Part shown: positions 1 to 42,795 of the stretch, piece by piece
Layout: every line of letters starts with the position of its first letter
Numbering within the stretch: the stretch's first letter is position 1
Origin: Eleginops maclovinus
Taxonomy: Eukaryota > Chordata > Actinopteri > Perciformes > Eleginopidae
NCBI RefSeq assembly: GCF_036324505.1
Contig: NC_086369.1
Span: 16,463,781-16,527,780, forward strand
DNA: 64,000 nt
Direction: 5' to 3'
The notes under the pieces: model-generated
The model's database searches: none
Seen by the model: only the letters and a program-made list of their open reading frames with translations
Told to the model about the DNA's origin: nothing
Made by a program: the position numbers and the translations under genes

Positions 1-880
1 GGTCATGCAAAGTGTGTTACTCAAAAGAGAGGCAGAAGATGAGGTGCGTTTGGTTTCTGCACGGATTCGAGGTTGCTTTTGGAAAATGCTTTCCAGTCTG
101 TGCACGGATGTAATGGATGCACGTGACAGCAGCAGGACTTTAGAGCAGAGTCCAGTTTGACCTGGCAGCGAGTCACCAGTGGTTCAGATGGGAACAGAGG
201 AGTGTGTCGCCGCGTATTAATCATTAGCGTGATACCTGTTGGTAGCTGTCAGCGTTAGCACCGGGTCAAACATTAAACTGGAGGCAGGTTGGGAGCAGCT
301 CCTGTCAGGGCCCGGCTCTGCTGAATACATATCTGGAGTGGCGGGGTCTTTCTGGCCCGCTGTCAGCGAGGGTTTTATTGCTGCTCTTTGCTCAGTCTGC
401 TCCTATTACATGTTCCTCTGTCAGCTGCAGCTCTTAATCAGGTAACGCCGAGGTTTACAGGCGGTCCTTGAATGCAGCGCCATAGGTTATTACCCTTCAT
501 ACACCAAGCAGGATGTGCAATGGTTTCTGTAGCTCGATGATCCTCAAAAGCCATGCATCACTTGTATTGAGACCTTAAGGGATATTTCCAAGGCACAAAA
601 GGTAAAAGAAGGGTCAGATTTCAGCTGTATCCCACTTCTTTCTAAAAAGGCTTTACACACAGACACTCTTCCTATAAAATATTGATAGATTTTTCACAGT
701 TTGCATCCTTTAAATTACATTTCTTACTCATTTTGATGCATATACAGTTTTTATGTCTTAATATGGTGTAAAATACAAGCTTGAAGCAAGCGCTCCAGAT
801 TACCTGCAGGGTTTATTATAGGAGCTTAACTTCCAAAATGTTGAGAAAAAAAACGTTGCTTGGCCAAAATGAATCCAAAA

Positions 881-892
881 GGGGGGGGGGGG

Positions 893-933
<41 letters not shown>
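881..933. repeat. G15 homopolymer joined to (TG)n
   Basis: Fifteen G followed directly by about 19 TG units. This is a slippage-prone compound simple repeat. Confidence 0.95.
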
Positions 934-934
<1 letters not shown>

Positions 935-1199
935 CTGTCACATTTTCTCAGAGTGTCGGGCTGATAAAGTCACATAGTTGTCAGCTGATCCACCCCCCCA
1001 CCCCTCCTCCATGCTAACATGGCACCTCCTCATCCGGCCCCCACTGTACCGCCTCATTAGCAGGGTGGACACACACACACACACACACACACAGGCACAA
1101 GAGATGTGCATTGGACATGCAAGCGGGTCACAAGATGAACTCCAAATCATCCTTGCTCATCATCCTGAAGCTGCACACACAGATTGTTCTTTCTCTTTT

Positions 1200-1208
1200 A
1201 CACACACA

Positions 1209-1253
<45 letters not shown>

Positions 1254-1283
1254 ACACACACACACATACATACATACATACAT

Positions 1284-1334
<51 letters not shown>
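1200..1334. repeat. Compound CA / CATA microsatellite
   Basis: CA repeats interrupted by a block of CATA tetranucleotides (about 1264-1302), then CA again. A separate short CA tract lies at 1069-1093. Confidence 0.95.
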
Positions 1335-1337
<3 letters not shown>

Positions 1338-2719
1338 TTAGCTTTCCCTTCTTATGGAAGCTCCTCTTTCTACCGTGTGCTTACTGACCCTGGGGTCGCA
1401 GCTGAAGGGTCTGTCTGTTGCTCAATCAGAGCCAAAGTGTCTTAAAATGTGTTTTTTTTTGGAGGATTTTTGCCTGTGTCGATGTCACCAAGACTACAGG
1501 ATGGAAATGATGAAATATTGACAATAATGAGGGTGATTGTGTGATGATTCATGGTTTGCTTGGTTGTTAATTGGCTTTTTAAGCAATATTATGGACAAAA
1601 TATGTTTTATACTTCCACATTTAGTACTGCTTTAACGTCCCATTTGTGCTACATCGCTGCTAACGTCATTTTCCTCCTTTCTTAAGCATGCAACTTACCA
1701 ATACTTTCACTTTGCATGGAGTAAGTGAAACTTAAGCGACCTTACACATATCCATCCAGGTATCCTGATCACTGGTTTTCCTCTCACCTGTAAAACCAGT
1801 CCGACCACAATCCCGTCATTGAACAACAAAGCCTCCCCACTGACGTATACCTCCTCGTTCTGCATCCGGACACATTTAGATTGTTATACCGTGGGTTTAA
1901 ACCTGCTGCTTATCCTTCCTAACCTCTTAATCTGTCACCTCCTTAATGGAGACACATGGCCCCCCCCACACCAGGTCTTTGTTGGGCAGAATAATCTGAT
2001 TGGCCACACCTTGCCAGATGATCCAGAATCAATTGATTATTGGTTAGGAAGAAGGTCTTGGTGTAACCAGAGCTAAAGAGCCGGGTGCTTTCATTGGCGT
2101 GGACGTCACTCTTGATTTTCATTGAATTAAAGGCCATTAGAGGGGCGTTCAAAGGGCCCCCAGTAGGGCGTCCAGCGGCGTTTAGCCCCTCTGTGACCTG
2201 TCCATTACGGTCAATTTCCAGCACATGAACCATCTCCCCTTTGTCCCATCTGAACCTGATTAGCCGGCTCATTAGCATTGTTAGCTCGGCCGGGGTGACA
2301 AAGCCTCTTTATTGACATGAAGGGGATTGCAAATACTCCCAAGGTTTGGCTTTACACTCAGCCTCCAGTGATCCATCTGCTTCTGTCAGAGAGAAATACC
2401 AATCCTCTGAAGGAGCTGGATGAACTTTCGTGGTGAAACCGGTTCTTTCAGCTTTACAAGGTCACTATTCACTTCCTGTGTTTGGTTTAGGCGGTACGTA
2501 ACTCTAAGTGCCTTTCAACGAGTTCAACGTGATATTAGCGTTGGTGCCACAAAGACATCTGGATCTTTTCTGTTTGTCTCAGAGCTAATGGACTCGTTAG
2601 CAACACGGCTACAGCTAGCAGTCTGGCTAACGCCACAGTCCAAAGCAAGAAGCAACTGAACGAGTCCCAATTGTAACCAGTGACCTTGCTTTTAGTCCAT
2701 TAATAAAGAAAGAGTAAAA

Positions 2720-3050
2720 CTCACTCTGGTGGTTCTGCTACCTGGGGACGGCTACTAGGATATCTGGTTGAGTTGCATGCTACTTATATCGTTAGCACCA
2801 TGGCTACCATTAGCAGACTGTAAGAATCCCCATTTAACCTAGAACACCTTGACCACAGTCTTGGATTAAGGAGCAGTAAAACACCCGGTAGTTCAGAAAA
2901 GTTGTCAAGGTTTTTCATATCTCAATCTAGTATTTCTTATCCTTTGACGCCTTCGTTCCTTCGTCTGTTATTCCCGCTAGGTAGCATTACTCTGGTTGTT
3001 CTGCTACCTGGGGATGGCTGCTGTAGGTCGAGTTGCATCCTTCCAGAAGG
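2720..3050. repeat. Degenerate two-copy tandem duplication (period about 266 bp)
   Basis: TCTGGTGGTTCTGCTACCTG at 2725 recurs as TCTGGTTGTTCTGCTACCTG at 2991, and both continue into a related GGGGAYGGCT...GAGTTGCATSC stretch. The flanks are more diverged. I see no coding content. Confidence 0.6.
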
Positions 3051-3739
3051 CTATTAGGTCAGCAGTGACGCAGTGTCAAAATCAAGGGCCTTTATTTGAG
3101 GCTTACAGGATCCAAATGCCACTGGTGTCATTGTTCCACAGACCCTCCACAATGCTAATGCAAAGCTAAATGCTAGGTCATTGCCGCTCTAACTGTGTTT
3201 AAGAGGAGCTTGAACTCCTAACCTGATGACCTCTGACCTCCGTTAAACGACAACAGATGGTTGGACCATGCACCGGGTGGAGAAGTGTGTGTTTCTCCGG
3301 CCTGCTACATCTTCCTGCCTCTTTGTGTTTGTCTTACTTCACTGATCGTGTCACTGCAGCACTGAGGGTAACGCGAGACCCGCTGGTGTTGCTGCTGGAG
3401 CTCGGCGGTGCTCTTGGCAGCGCTGTGTGTTTTTGTTTCGGTTACACCATGTGTCATTCGGCACTCGGGTGCCAAGAAGAAAAGCCTTTCAAGGATACCG
3501 AGCTCCTCGAGTGTTTCCTGAGGAGCTCCTTGTGTCTCGAGATGATTTGCACTCTTGCATGGCGGCATATGTGCATGTGTGGTGCGACCTGCCACTGGTC
3601 TTGGATCGCACCACTGATGTCACCAGCAGGTCTCCACCCCGAGCTTCACTGGGAGAGCTGGCATGGTTCAGCTGGTCCAATGTGAGAGACACTCGGCCTG
3701 CAAGTCATTATCCATAAATCTGCCATTTAGATTAACCGT

Positions 3740-4330
3740 TTGGTCTTATGATGCCAGAAAAATGTCCAAAATATCTAAATATAATAGGTAAAAGCTTATT
3801 ATTTAATACTTCTTAGATATCCATGCCTGTATTGTATATTATTTAAATTAATATTTAATCATATTTTGGTTTGAATAATTATTAAAGCAATTTTTGATGC
3901 AAAAAACCCAGAAAATTCAGTTTTAACTTCTTAAATATTGAGATTTTCAGCTTTTTCTCTGTTTGATGTGAAATTAAAGTGACACTTAAAGACTTCTTCT
4001 TGGACTTTGAGAAACTGGGATGATTATTTACGATTTTCTGACTTTTATTTCTACCAAATCAGTTAATTTAGGAAAAAAAGCAGATTAAATGGTATTAAAA
4101 ACAACTGTTAGCTTTAGCTGTGTAGTTTAAATAAATATCAGACAAAAAATAAGGACATTTCCACATTTGAAAGGATACAAAACTGCCTTTTCTGCCATTC
4201 TTTTGCATGAAAAATGTTTTAAACAATGCATGATTAATAAGAGTCAGTAAAAAGATTGATGTTAGCGTACTGAGCCTCTGTTAGTATTGGTGGGTAGACA
4301 GTAGTTCTCTGTTGCATGATAACCATGTGT
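3740..4330. repeat. Degenerate dispersed teleost-type repeat
   Basis: AT-rich sequence with scattered phrases (CAGAAAA, ACTTCTTAAATATTGAGATTTTCAG, GACTTTGAGAAACTGGGATGAT, TTTTCTGAC). They resemble an abundant fish intronic repeat whose better copies carry TTTTGGACT and end near GTTGCAGC. The match is from memory of the pattern and I cannot name the family. The tail (GTTAGCGTACTGAGCCTC) is shared with 7989-8020. Confidence 0.4.
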
Positions 4331-5276
4331 GATTAATCTCTTCATGTTGAGCTGCTGATTAATTTTCACTAGAGGAAATCACTCTGCTAAGTGGATCAAT
4401 TAGATAAAGACACTAAACATGTTATTGTCCAAATCTGTCACTTGTAAAACATTTTAAATCAAATGTGGCATCTTACAACGTGATTGCAGTTAAGTTAGCT
4501 CCATGTCTTCACACTTACTCTGTCGCTCGGTGCACAGATCACGGGCCTGAGGCTGAGCATGTGACGGCATTAACGCTCGCAGGAAATTCCTCCAGAGGAT
4601 GAGAACCCTGCAGGAATAGAGGAAGACATTTTGATACACAAGTCCCTATAAACATCCAATTTGTGGGATATTCTGCTGTGTTTGAACTGTGCTGTTCAGC
4701 TGTTTGAGTGCACGGTATCCCCTCTCTCCGTGTGCAGGGTCGGGACAGGAATGCATCTCAGCACATGACTTCACGTGAGCACATTCCTCAGCCGGCTCTC
4801 TTGGCAGATATTTGGGAGGAATCTCCAAGGCCAAGAGGAGCTGGCTCTGCTTTTTATTGGGCGACACCAGAGACGTGCACGCTCGGTACGTGCACGCTCC
4901 AGAGTGGCTGATCGCTTGGCCCTCCGGTGTTGATGCTCGTCCAAACAGCCTCACACCTGACACTGAACTTCTCGGGTTGACTGCACTTATTGTGAGCCGG
5001 TTACAGAGGAAATGAAATGTGATGAAGTGATGAAGCGCCCGTTAGCTCCTGACACACAGATGGAAGTCTACTCCAGTCTGCTTCCCAACATGGCCAAAGC
5101 CTCGCAGAGTCTCTTTCTTTCTTTCTTGACTTGCATTTTGTAATTATCCGTGTGGGAATACGGTTTAAATTGAAACTTTTCTCCTGTCTAATTAATTGGG
5201 AGCTGTGTGTTCCACCATGTAATGGGTTTTGAGGTCCCTGAAGAGACGAGCAGACCCTCAACGTGCAGCTTCAGCT

Positions 5277-6004
5277 AACATCAGCAGGAGAGGACTCTTT
5301 AAAGTAGAGACACTACATATTGATATACACCTGAACATCAGCAGGAGAGGACTCTTTAAAGTAGAGACACTACATACTGATATACACCTGAACATCAACA
5401 GGAGAGGACTCTTTAAAGTAGAGACACTACATACTGATATACACCTGAACATCAGCAGGAGAGGACTCTTTAAAGTAGAGACTCTACATACTGATATACA
5501 CCTGAACATCAGCAGGAGAGGACTCTTTAAAGTAGAGACACTACATACTGATATACACCTGAACATCAGCAGGAGAGGTCTCTTTAAAGTAGAGACACTA
5601 CATACTGATATACACCTGAACATCAGCAGGAGAGGACTCTTTAAAGTAGAGACTCTACATACTGATATACACCTGAACATCAGCAGGAGAGGACTCTTTA
5701 AAGTAGAGACTCTACATACTGATATACACCTGAACATCAGCAGGAGAGGACTCTTTAAAGTAGAGACACTACATACTGATATACACCTGAACATCAGCAG
5801 GAGAGGACTCTTTAAAGTAGAGACTCTACATACTGATATACACCTGAACATCAGCAGGAGAGGACTCTTTAAAGTAGAGACACTACATACTGATATACAC
5901 CTGAACATCAGCAGGAGAGGACTCTTTAAAGTAGAGACGCTACATACTGATATACACCTGAACATCAGCAGGAGAGGACTCTTTAAAGTACTGATACACA
6001 CCTG
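5277..6004. repeat. 57-bp minisatellite, 12 full copies plus a partial
   Basis: Tandem 57-bp units beginning AACATCAGCAGGAGAGGACT, with only a few substitutions between units (for example GACACTAC or GACTCTAC, and one GGTCTC). Because 57 is divisible by three, reading frames stay open across it on both strands (a 19-residue repeat on the plus strand). This is a consequence of the repeat and not evidence of a gene. Confidence 0.95.
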
Positions 6005-6136
6005 GACTGTAGATCCTAACTGTCTCTGTTGTCTCTCAGCAGGGGGTCTGGAGGATGCTTAAAGGTTTCCGAGCAGCACCGTCTTGCAGCAATGGCCTGA
6101 GAGACTCTCTGGACTGAAACCAAGGTGAAAAGCCAC

Positions 6137-6247
<111 letters not shown>

Positions 6248-7589
6248 ACCAGTTGTGCAACCATCTGTTCTGAAGTAAGCTGTACTCCTCTAGATGTGGC
6301 CTCCTGCTGGGGTTGTGTCTGCTGCTTATTGAATGGATAATAACTGCTTTGTGTTAATGCTCCTATTCCTTCACGGCTGCTTTTCTCCTTAAAGCTGACT
6401 CCTTGTTCTAGAGGAGGAGCACTGATGGAGTTTGAGATAAAACCTGCAGGCATTTCTCAAAGGAGCCACATTAGTGAGAGCTCCGTCAGAAACATCTCCA
6501 CCCTCTGTCTCATTTCCACTCACTTGTCTTTAAGTTTTATTCCCCGATTTCACCCGTTTTTTAAGATCCCAAAGCCCTGTTGGTCTGCAGTGTTCATCCA
6601 TCATGTAGTGTGAGTTGGTGTTTGGTTTGAGTTCAGCTGGTGTTGGCTAACGTTTGTCTTTGAGGATGACTGGGCTGCCAGCAGCTCTTACAACACCGGG
6701 CTGGAGAGGAGTCAGAATCAGAGGGTTTTATTATCATTACTGGACTTAAAATGGACTTCAGTTTCCCTAATGTGCTGAGCGTTCCTCCTGCTCTGTTAGA
6801 ATGAATTGATGCACCTTTTTGTGGTCGGGAAGGTTTATTTCTTTGTATCCAGCACGTTTTAATATTGGATTTCCAGGTGAAAAACATGAGTCAAAGCATT
6901 GCATTATAATCTTAACATTTTTGGACATTTTGCATTAAAAAAATTGGCAATTTGTAAAAGATTTGACAATGATTTTGTGTTCTTCTTCCATCAGTTCATG
7001 TTCCGCTTTGTTTCTGCACTGTTTTTGGATCGACTAATTGACTTATCGTAGCAGCTGTCCAGTTTTCAGAGTCACCTAAGACACTTAACCCCTTAGATGT
7101 GTAGTTACTCAGCCCAGTAAGTAAAACCAGAGACACAGCACTGTTTACTTCACAGAGACATTTGCACCCAAAGCCTGCTCCACAATCACTGCAAGGTAAT
7201 GGCTCTAAAGTGCCAGGATGCACCCCCCACCACCACCTCCTCCCCATTTACTGAAAGCTGATCAGGCTCATGAATGTTTAACACGGGCAGTCACTTCAGG
7301 ATGTCGCAGGGAAGGGAAGGGCACTGAGGATCCTCACAGTAAATCTGGATCATCGGGTGTAAAGAAGACCCTCTGCACAACAGCTGATGTCCCGAATGAC
7401 CTCATGTGTGTTTCTGTTGTTTAGTTTGTTTTACTTTATGTGTTACCTGGCTGCAAACACCTTGTTGTGCAGAGGGAAATCTTCCTAATGATTTGTAGGG
7501 CTGCAGGAGGTGCAAATGCATTAGGAAATTGTACTTGAAGTAGTGATTGCAGGAAGTAAAGTCAAATATCTTAAAGGGAAAAGAACAAA

Positions 7590-8060
7590 TCTTCCCATCT
7601 GCTATAAACAGCTATTTTCAGCTTCTCAAAGATGGATAGATGCTCCCTTTCTCCTCAATTATCATATTTGAGTGATTATCTTTAGGTTTTGGAATAAAAA
7701 ACAGAACATTTATAAGTTGCACTTTTAAGAAACTTGGATAGACATTTTTTTGTACATTTTTTTTGTACATTTTTGGCACAAAATCGCCCATATTTTTTAG
7801 AAAATTGTCAGATAAATGGATATTAAAAATAATAGTAAGTTGTTGCCTTGCAGTTTAATGATAAAAAACAAAAAGTAGAACGTCTCCGTATTAAAGAGAG
7901 ACGAAAAATGACCTTTTTACTCCAATTTAATAATCAATATGTGTGGTATAGATTCCATTTCCCACAGTGTCAATCAAGACAAAGGTAAGTTAGTACACTG
8001 AAGCCTCCATCAGTATGGCTTATAAAACACATAAGTAATTATTTTGGGAGTTTTTTGACT
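7590..8060. repeat. Degenerate dispersed teleost-type repeat
   Basis: Contains TTTTCAGCTTCTCAAAGATG, TTAGGTTTTGGAATAAAAAA, AAATTGTCAGATAAATGG and GTTGTTGCCTTGCAGTTT. This is the same series of phrases as at 16860-17395 and 22080-22310, so probably one ancient repeat family present several times. Heavily eroded; boundaries approximate. Confidence 0.45.
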
Positions 8061-9980
8061 TTCTTTCATATTCTGACATTTTATAGATCAATTTATGAAT
8101 CTAGACAATAAGCAGCAGGTTGAGACGCAGGCAGGCGAGTGACGGAGAGAGTTGAGTGCTGCTCTTCTATAATGGGATGTATGGACGTACAGAGAAGGTC
8201 CTTGAACGCAGCGTGAACCTCCCTCCTCTTTGAAGCCTCGTTAAATCACCCCTGGATTCAGGTTTTAAAATCTTAATTAATCTTTGAGTATTTTCTTTCT
8301 TTGCCACTTTCTACTTCAACTCAAAGGGAATTATACACTTTTTACTTAGTTTACAGCTTTAAATACCAAATGATAACTGCTTTTAAACACAAATCACAGC
8401 ATAACTCTGAATGTATTTACAGTGTTAGTGACTCTACAATAAATGCAGATCTTTGCACACTTTTAGCTGCTATTGAGTATTTTTTACGGGGTATAATCTT
8501 TACATTTAATGAAGTTAATGAAACTGAGTCATTTTGTCGTGTTTTCCACCTCAATTTTTGGGATAAAAACCATTCAAAAGAACCATAATAACGTCCCACA
8601 TTGGAGACACTGGTGCTCTCCTTTCCCAGCACAGTGAGGACAGATTACACACCAGTGAGATACAGTCTGACCCCCCCCCCCTCATTATAACAGTGCTTCT
8701 CTGGGTGTGTCTTTATAATCAGAGCCTGTGAACCCACATGATTACAGGAACACTGGCATATGCCCTCAACAATCAGCCCCCCCGCCCCCCCCAGGCTGCA
8801 TCCGTTCCCCCCCTCCAGTCGCACTATGACTGGAATTAGTGATTCAGTGGTTTTAAAGCCCCCCCTCTAAACACTGTGGTTATGGCAGCTGTTTTTAGTT
8901 TAGAAAAGTATCTAATAATAGCAGTTAAATGGGATTATTAAATGGGGGGGGGGGTTTAGTGTCTCTACTGGGACATGACTCCATGCTTTAATGGTCAAAA
9001 AGCTCTACTTTTCTCATTCTTTTCCCCTCTGTCTGAAACCAGAGGGGATTTCAGCGTCTGCAGACCTTTACATGCACTGAAACCTATAGAGCACACTCCA
9101 GGAGAGGGGAATAATAGATAGATGGCTCATTTTGAAGGAGCAGCACTCCCTGACACGAAAACTTTGCAAAGATCAATTGACTTTGAGAGCTGGAGGTGCT
9201 CTTCGGGAGATCGGAGGTGTGTCTCTGTCTTCGGTGTCGCCGGGCAGACTCTGAGGACGGAGCCGGAGCCGAGCAGTCTGCAGGAACTACCGGAGAACAC
9301 CACCTTCCTGCTGTCAAAGTCAGTGTGGTGCGTCCTCTGCTCAGTGTGGAGCTGCTGAACCACATGTAGAGATCTTGTTGTTGTTGTTGTTGTTGTTGCT
9401 GAGGCAGGTTGTGGTTTAATAACCTCCCCCTCCATTTGGTGAGTCAGAACCCACCTGACGGAGATGGAGATGGAAACCTGTAATAGAGAGAGAGAAGAAG
9501 TGCTGACCTCAGAAACACAAATATACAATTATGGCCGCCGTCTTATTACGTGTGTTAGCGTGAGGGAGGAGGGCCGAGGAGTTTACTACACTCCTGTGAG
9601 GGGGGGGGCTAGCATAACAAGCTAACCTCTAAAGTGAACCTCCTGACCCCAGAGACAGAAATGCATGTTTTACCTAGGACATTTCACAGGATAATGCTCA
9701 CATTTTGTAAGATTGGACACTTTCTCTCTTCCCCTAAGGATGCAATTAACTTTTATGTTCATTTTTGATTGATCTGCTAATTGCTTTAAGTTTGGTCAGA
9801 AAAAGTGAAATAAGTTCATCCTAAAAGCCTTTTTTTGTCACTACAAAACTCAAATCTATCTATTTTAAATGTGATAGAAAATTGGGGAAATTAGCAGATT
9901 TGAGAGAGTGGAAGCAGCTGTTGCTAACATTTCTAAAAGAGAAATGACCTAAACGATGAATCAATGAACCTTAAAATCAA

Positions 9981-10262
<282 letters not shown>

Positions 10263-11588
10263 CTAATGAACTAAACGAGCCGACAGCTTGATGAACCGCA
10301 GATTTGTTAAATGCCCTCCAGAATATGCCAATCAGTCCTGCACATAATGAGGTTACTCACCCCCCCCCCCCCCCTCCTTACCCTACATTAGGATATCTGA
10401 ACACACTGCAGGTGGACCAGTGCATGCAGGACTTTGAGGAGAAAGATGAAGCAAATCAGTTTTTAATTGTTGTTTTAAAACCTGTTTTTGTGTCTTTAAG
10501 GTTGCGCAACACCTTCTGGTGACTACATACATTGTAATCCAGTGTCTTTGTGAGACAACACATTAAATTGGGCTCTTAACTTTAACTTTTCTGCCTTTTT
10601 TAACCCAAAATGTCCCCTTTAATCCACTTTAACCCTCGCTGCGTTGGACCTGGCCTCTGCTGGTTTCCTTTAAATGACTCGGAGTAACGAGGTGAAATCA
10701 GCCGCTGTGCTTTTCTTTCCCAATCGTTAAGTGGCAGAAGTGCGGCTGAATAATTTATATCCACTGTCGCACTGAAGTAGATTGGTAGGCGTCATCGTGG
10801 ACTGGCATTGGTTTGTTCCTTTATCTGCGTCTTTGATTACTCCGTGTGCATGAGACTTTATATTTACTTTCCTCATTACATTGAAGTAGAGCAGCAACAG
10901 ATGATGTTTTTAAAGGAGAACATTTGCACAAAATGTGGAATAAGAAACGATTTTACTGTTTCCTGTGGCATGATTTACAACCCAATGCATGGGAACTTAA
11001 ATACTGATGAGGTGCAGCGGGGAACGACTGAATATCCTCATGTTTTTGAAGAAAATCAACATTATTTGAAGTTTGCAATAGGGTGTTAAGATGCAGCTGC
11101 ATTTTCCGTTGGCTTCATGCATTACAAAGACACAACGTCATTGTACTCTTTTATATTTCTTTGCATAATGCAAACTTTAAATGGCTAAATCTTGCTATTC
11201 CTGCGTTCTCTTTGTTAATTGTCCTTCGTTTGGTGGCCATAAATGTCCATCTTCCTGATTCATCTCGGCCTGTTGATAACTAGCTCTGGAGATCCTTTGT
11301 GCAGCAGGGAATACATGAGTGAAGTATAGAATCAATAGAATATTGAGTAATGCATTCTGTAGCTACATGCATCAGAATGAATGCATAAAATAGACCCACA
11401 GTTATTTTATTTAATGCATTTTATTCCGTCTCCATACCTAAATATCTCCAGGCGTGTCTCGTCCGCCTGTTGTTGATAATTAGCGGAGCACAGTGAGTGC
11501 TTACACCAGAGCCCAGCTGTGTGATAGATCCAGGTTATCCCCCAGGACCAGACGTTTACTCTCTAGTCTGCCAAACCAGACCCCCAGC

Positions 11589-11589
<1 letters not shown>

Positions 11590-11641
<52 letters not shown>
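11590..11641. repeat. (CA)26 microsatellite
   Basis: Perfect AC/CA tract of 52 bp. Confidence 0.96.
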
Positions 11642-11644
<3 letters not shown>

Positions 11645-11782
11645 TGCTGTCTGTGTTCCTGTCATTGAGGCGTGCTTCTTCCAGTGTCTCCCTTTTTTTG
11701 TGTGTCTCTGCGTACACTGACCCGTTATTACTGCCATGTCAAGGAGACGACACGCAACCAATCACATCGAGCCCGTTGGGAC

Positions 11783-11784
<2 letters not shown>

Positions 11785-11873
<89 letters not shown>
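11785..11873. repeat. (CA)n microsatellite
   Basis: Perfect AC/CA tract of 89 bp, about 140 bp after the previous one in the same orientation. Confidence 0.96.
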
Positions 11874-11874
<1 letters not shown>

Positions 11875-13569
11875 TCAATCATGTCCGGAGTCCCCATGGT
11901 AACTTGTGCTGGAGAGCCCGGGCTGGACCAATCCTGGCGCACAGTGCCACTTAGCTAGGAGAGTTTTAATGGCCTGTTTCTGTTGTCATTAATAAAAGCA
12001 CCTCTGCTGTGGGCTGCAGGACGGAGACGTTCAGAAGAGCAGGAAGCAAGGACACTGTCCGTTCATGCTAACAGCACGCGTGTCAAGAGGAGGATGTATT
12101 TCACCCTTCAGACTCTCCTCTGCTCATTGAAACACTCAGTCCTCATAAGAGCTGGAAGTAGGTCACTCCAGGCCAGGAGGGAGCTCAAGTTTGCACGGTC
12201 ACGAGCTCCCCGTTTAGCTTAGCATGCTGCGGCTAAGCTACGCGGCTCCTCCCTGCTGCACACTGTGCCGTTCCTCCTTATGTAACGGCGAGTGTGTCAC
12301 AGCCGTTTCCATGGTAAGAGTGTCTGAGCGTGTATCACAACACAGCATGCCTCAACCTTGTGCAGCGTGCCGGGGAAACTTCATTCTCTCTCTGCTAATG
12401 GCTGCAGATCTTTTCCGTGCTTATTTATTTAAAGAGCACCATTTGTTTGTTGTTCACGTCTCGTATGCAGCAGATAAATCGCCCCGTGTTGAAATCCAAG
12501 TCCATTAGCTACCCTCAGATTGCTGTGCAGATGATGGTGGTAATTAATAAGGCATTACTTTGATCAATAATTGATTTGTCTTTCATTAAGTGGCATGGAG
12601 TTCAGCCTGACTCACAGGGTTTTTATCTTTTAAAATTCAGAAATCTGATTTTTTCTCCAAAGTAAGGTAGATATTTATGCTGTTGAACAAACAAATCCAC
12701 ATATACCACATTTTACATGTTTTTTGTGTGCATTTTATTGTTTTAATTGCCATATTTGTGAGAGTAGTTTCTGTAATTGACATAAACTTGAGTAAAAAGT
12801 GATAATTTGTGCAAAATTGGCATGAATAAATGTTCCCTTTTGTCTTTAGTTTGCTCTTTTTGTGAAGACTACATAATTAGATCCAGAAATAAAACCCCTT
12901 TTGTGCTGATCTATTATCTATTTGCAACTGACCCAAAAAATCCAAATGAAATCATGAATGCTGGAAAAAGAACCCCACGTTTGCATGCTCAAACCCGGCA
13001 AGTCTCCAAAATCAAGCTGTCTGGAGTAAAGTAAATCTAGAGAACCCAACATGGATTCATATCATGACCCGGTGCATTAATCTGCAGAGCGGGGAGCAGC
13101 AGAAACAGCTTGTCACTTCTGATTGCACGAAACATGATTTCCTCCTCCCTGAGATCCCGTGCGCCGCTGCTCGATGGATACGAGATTTTAACGCGAGTGA
13201 CTCGGTCTGCCTTCCCCAGGTGAAGCCCCCCTCAGAGCTCCTCCGTAAACACATGTTGTGATTGTAAAGCCTCTGTGCGAGCGAGCTTCTACGGGTGTCG
13301 AGAAACGAAGCGGGCTTCTCTCGTCGCGCTGTGGAGTGTGCAGTCTGGTGCTGTGGGCAAAGCACCGTGTTCTCATTTCAGGGTCTCCGGGGGGAGCGGC
13401 GCCATCAGAGAGAAATGATTGAATCTCTCTCTGCGCTCCATTTTCGTGTGTGTGTGTGTTTGTTGAGAGCGGAGTGTAGAGTCGGTATGGCGATGCATGG
13501 ACGAACACATGTGCAGCCTTTTGAATTTGCACGGCTTTTCATACCATTTGTCTGTTTTTTATCCTCCAG

Positions 13570-13588
13570 ACGCTGATATGCATTGAGG
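13570..13588 (+). other. ncoa2: ncoa2 5'UTR part of first coding exon
   Basis: A pyrimidine-rich acceptor (TTTTTTATCCTCCAG, ending 13569) starts this exon 19 nt before the ATG. The first coding exon is therefore not the first exon of the transcript; at least one upstream non-coding exon must exist. I could not identify it in 1-13569, and it may lie outside the window. Confidence 0.75.

Positions 13589-42795
<29,207 letters not shown>

Noticed and set aside
3257..3685. 142-codon open frame with overlapping frames on both strands
   Set aside because: No domain, no splice or promoter context, composition like its surroundings. Treated as chance.
5229..6062. Open frames of 277 codons (plus) and 247 codons (minus) through the 57-bp minisatellite
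   Set aside because: A unit length divisible by three with no stop in the unit keeps frames open automatically. There is no homology, and openness on both strands argues against selection.
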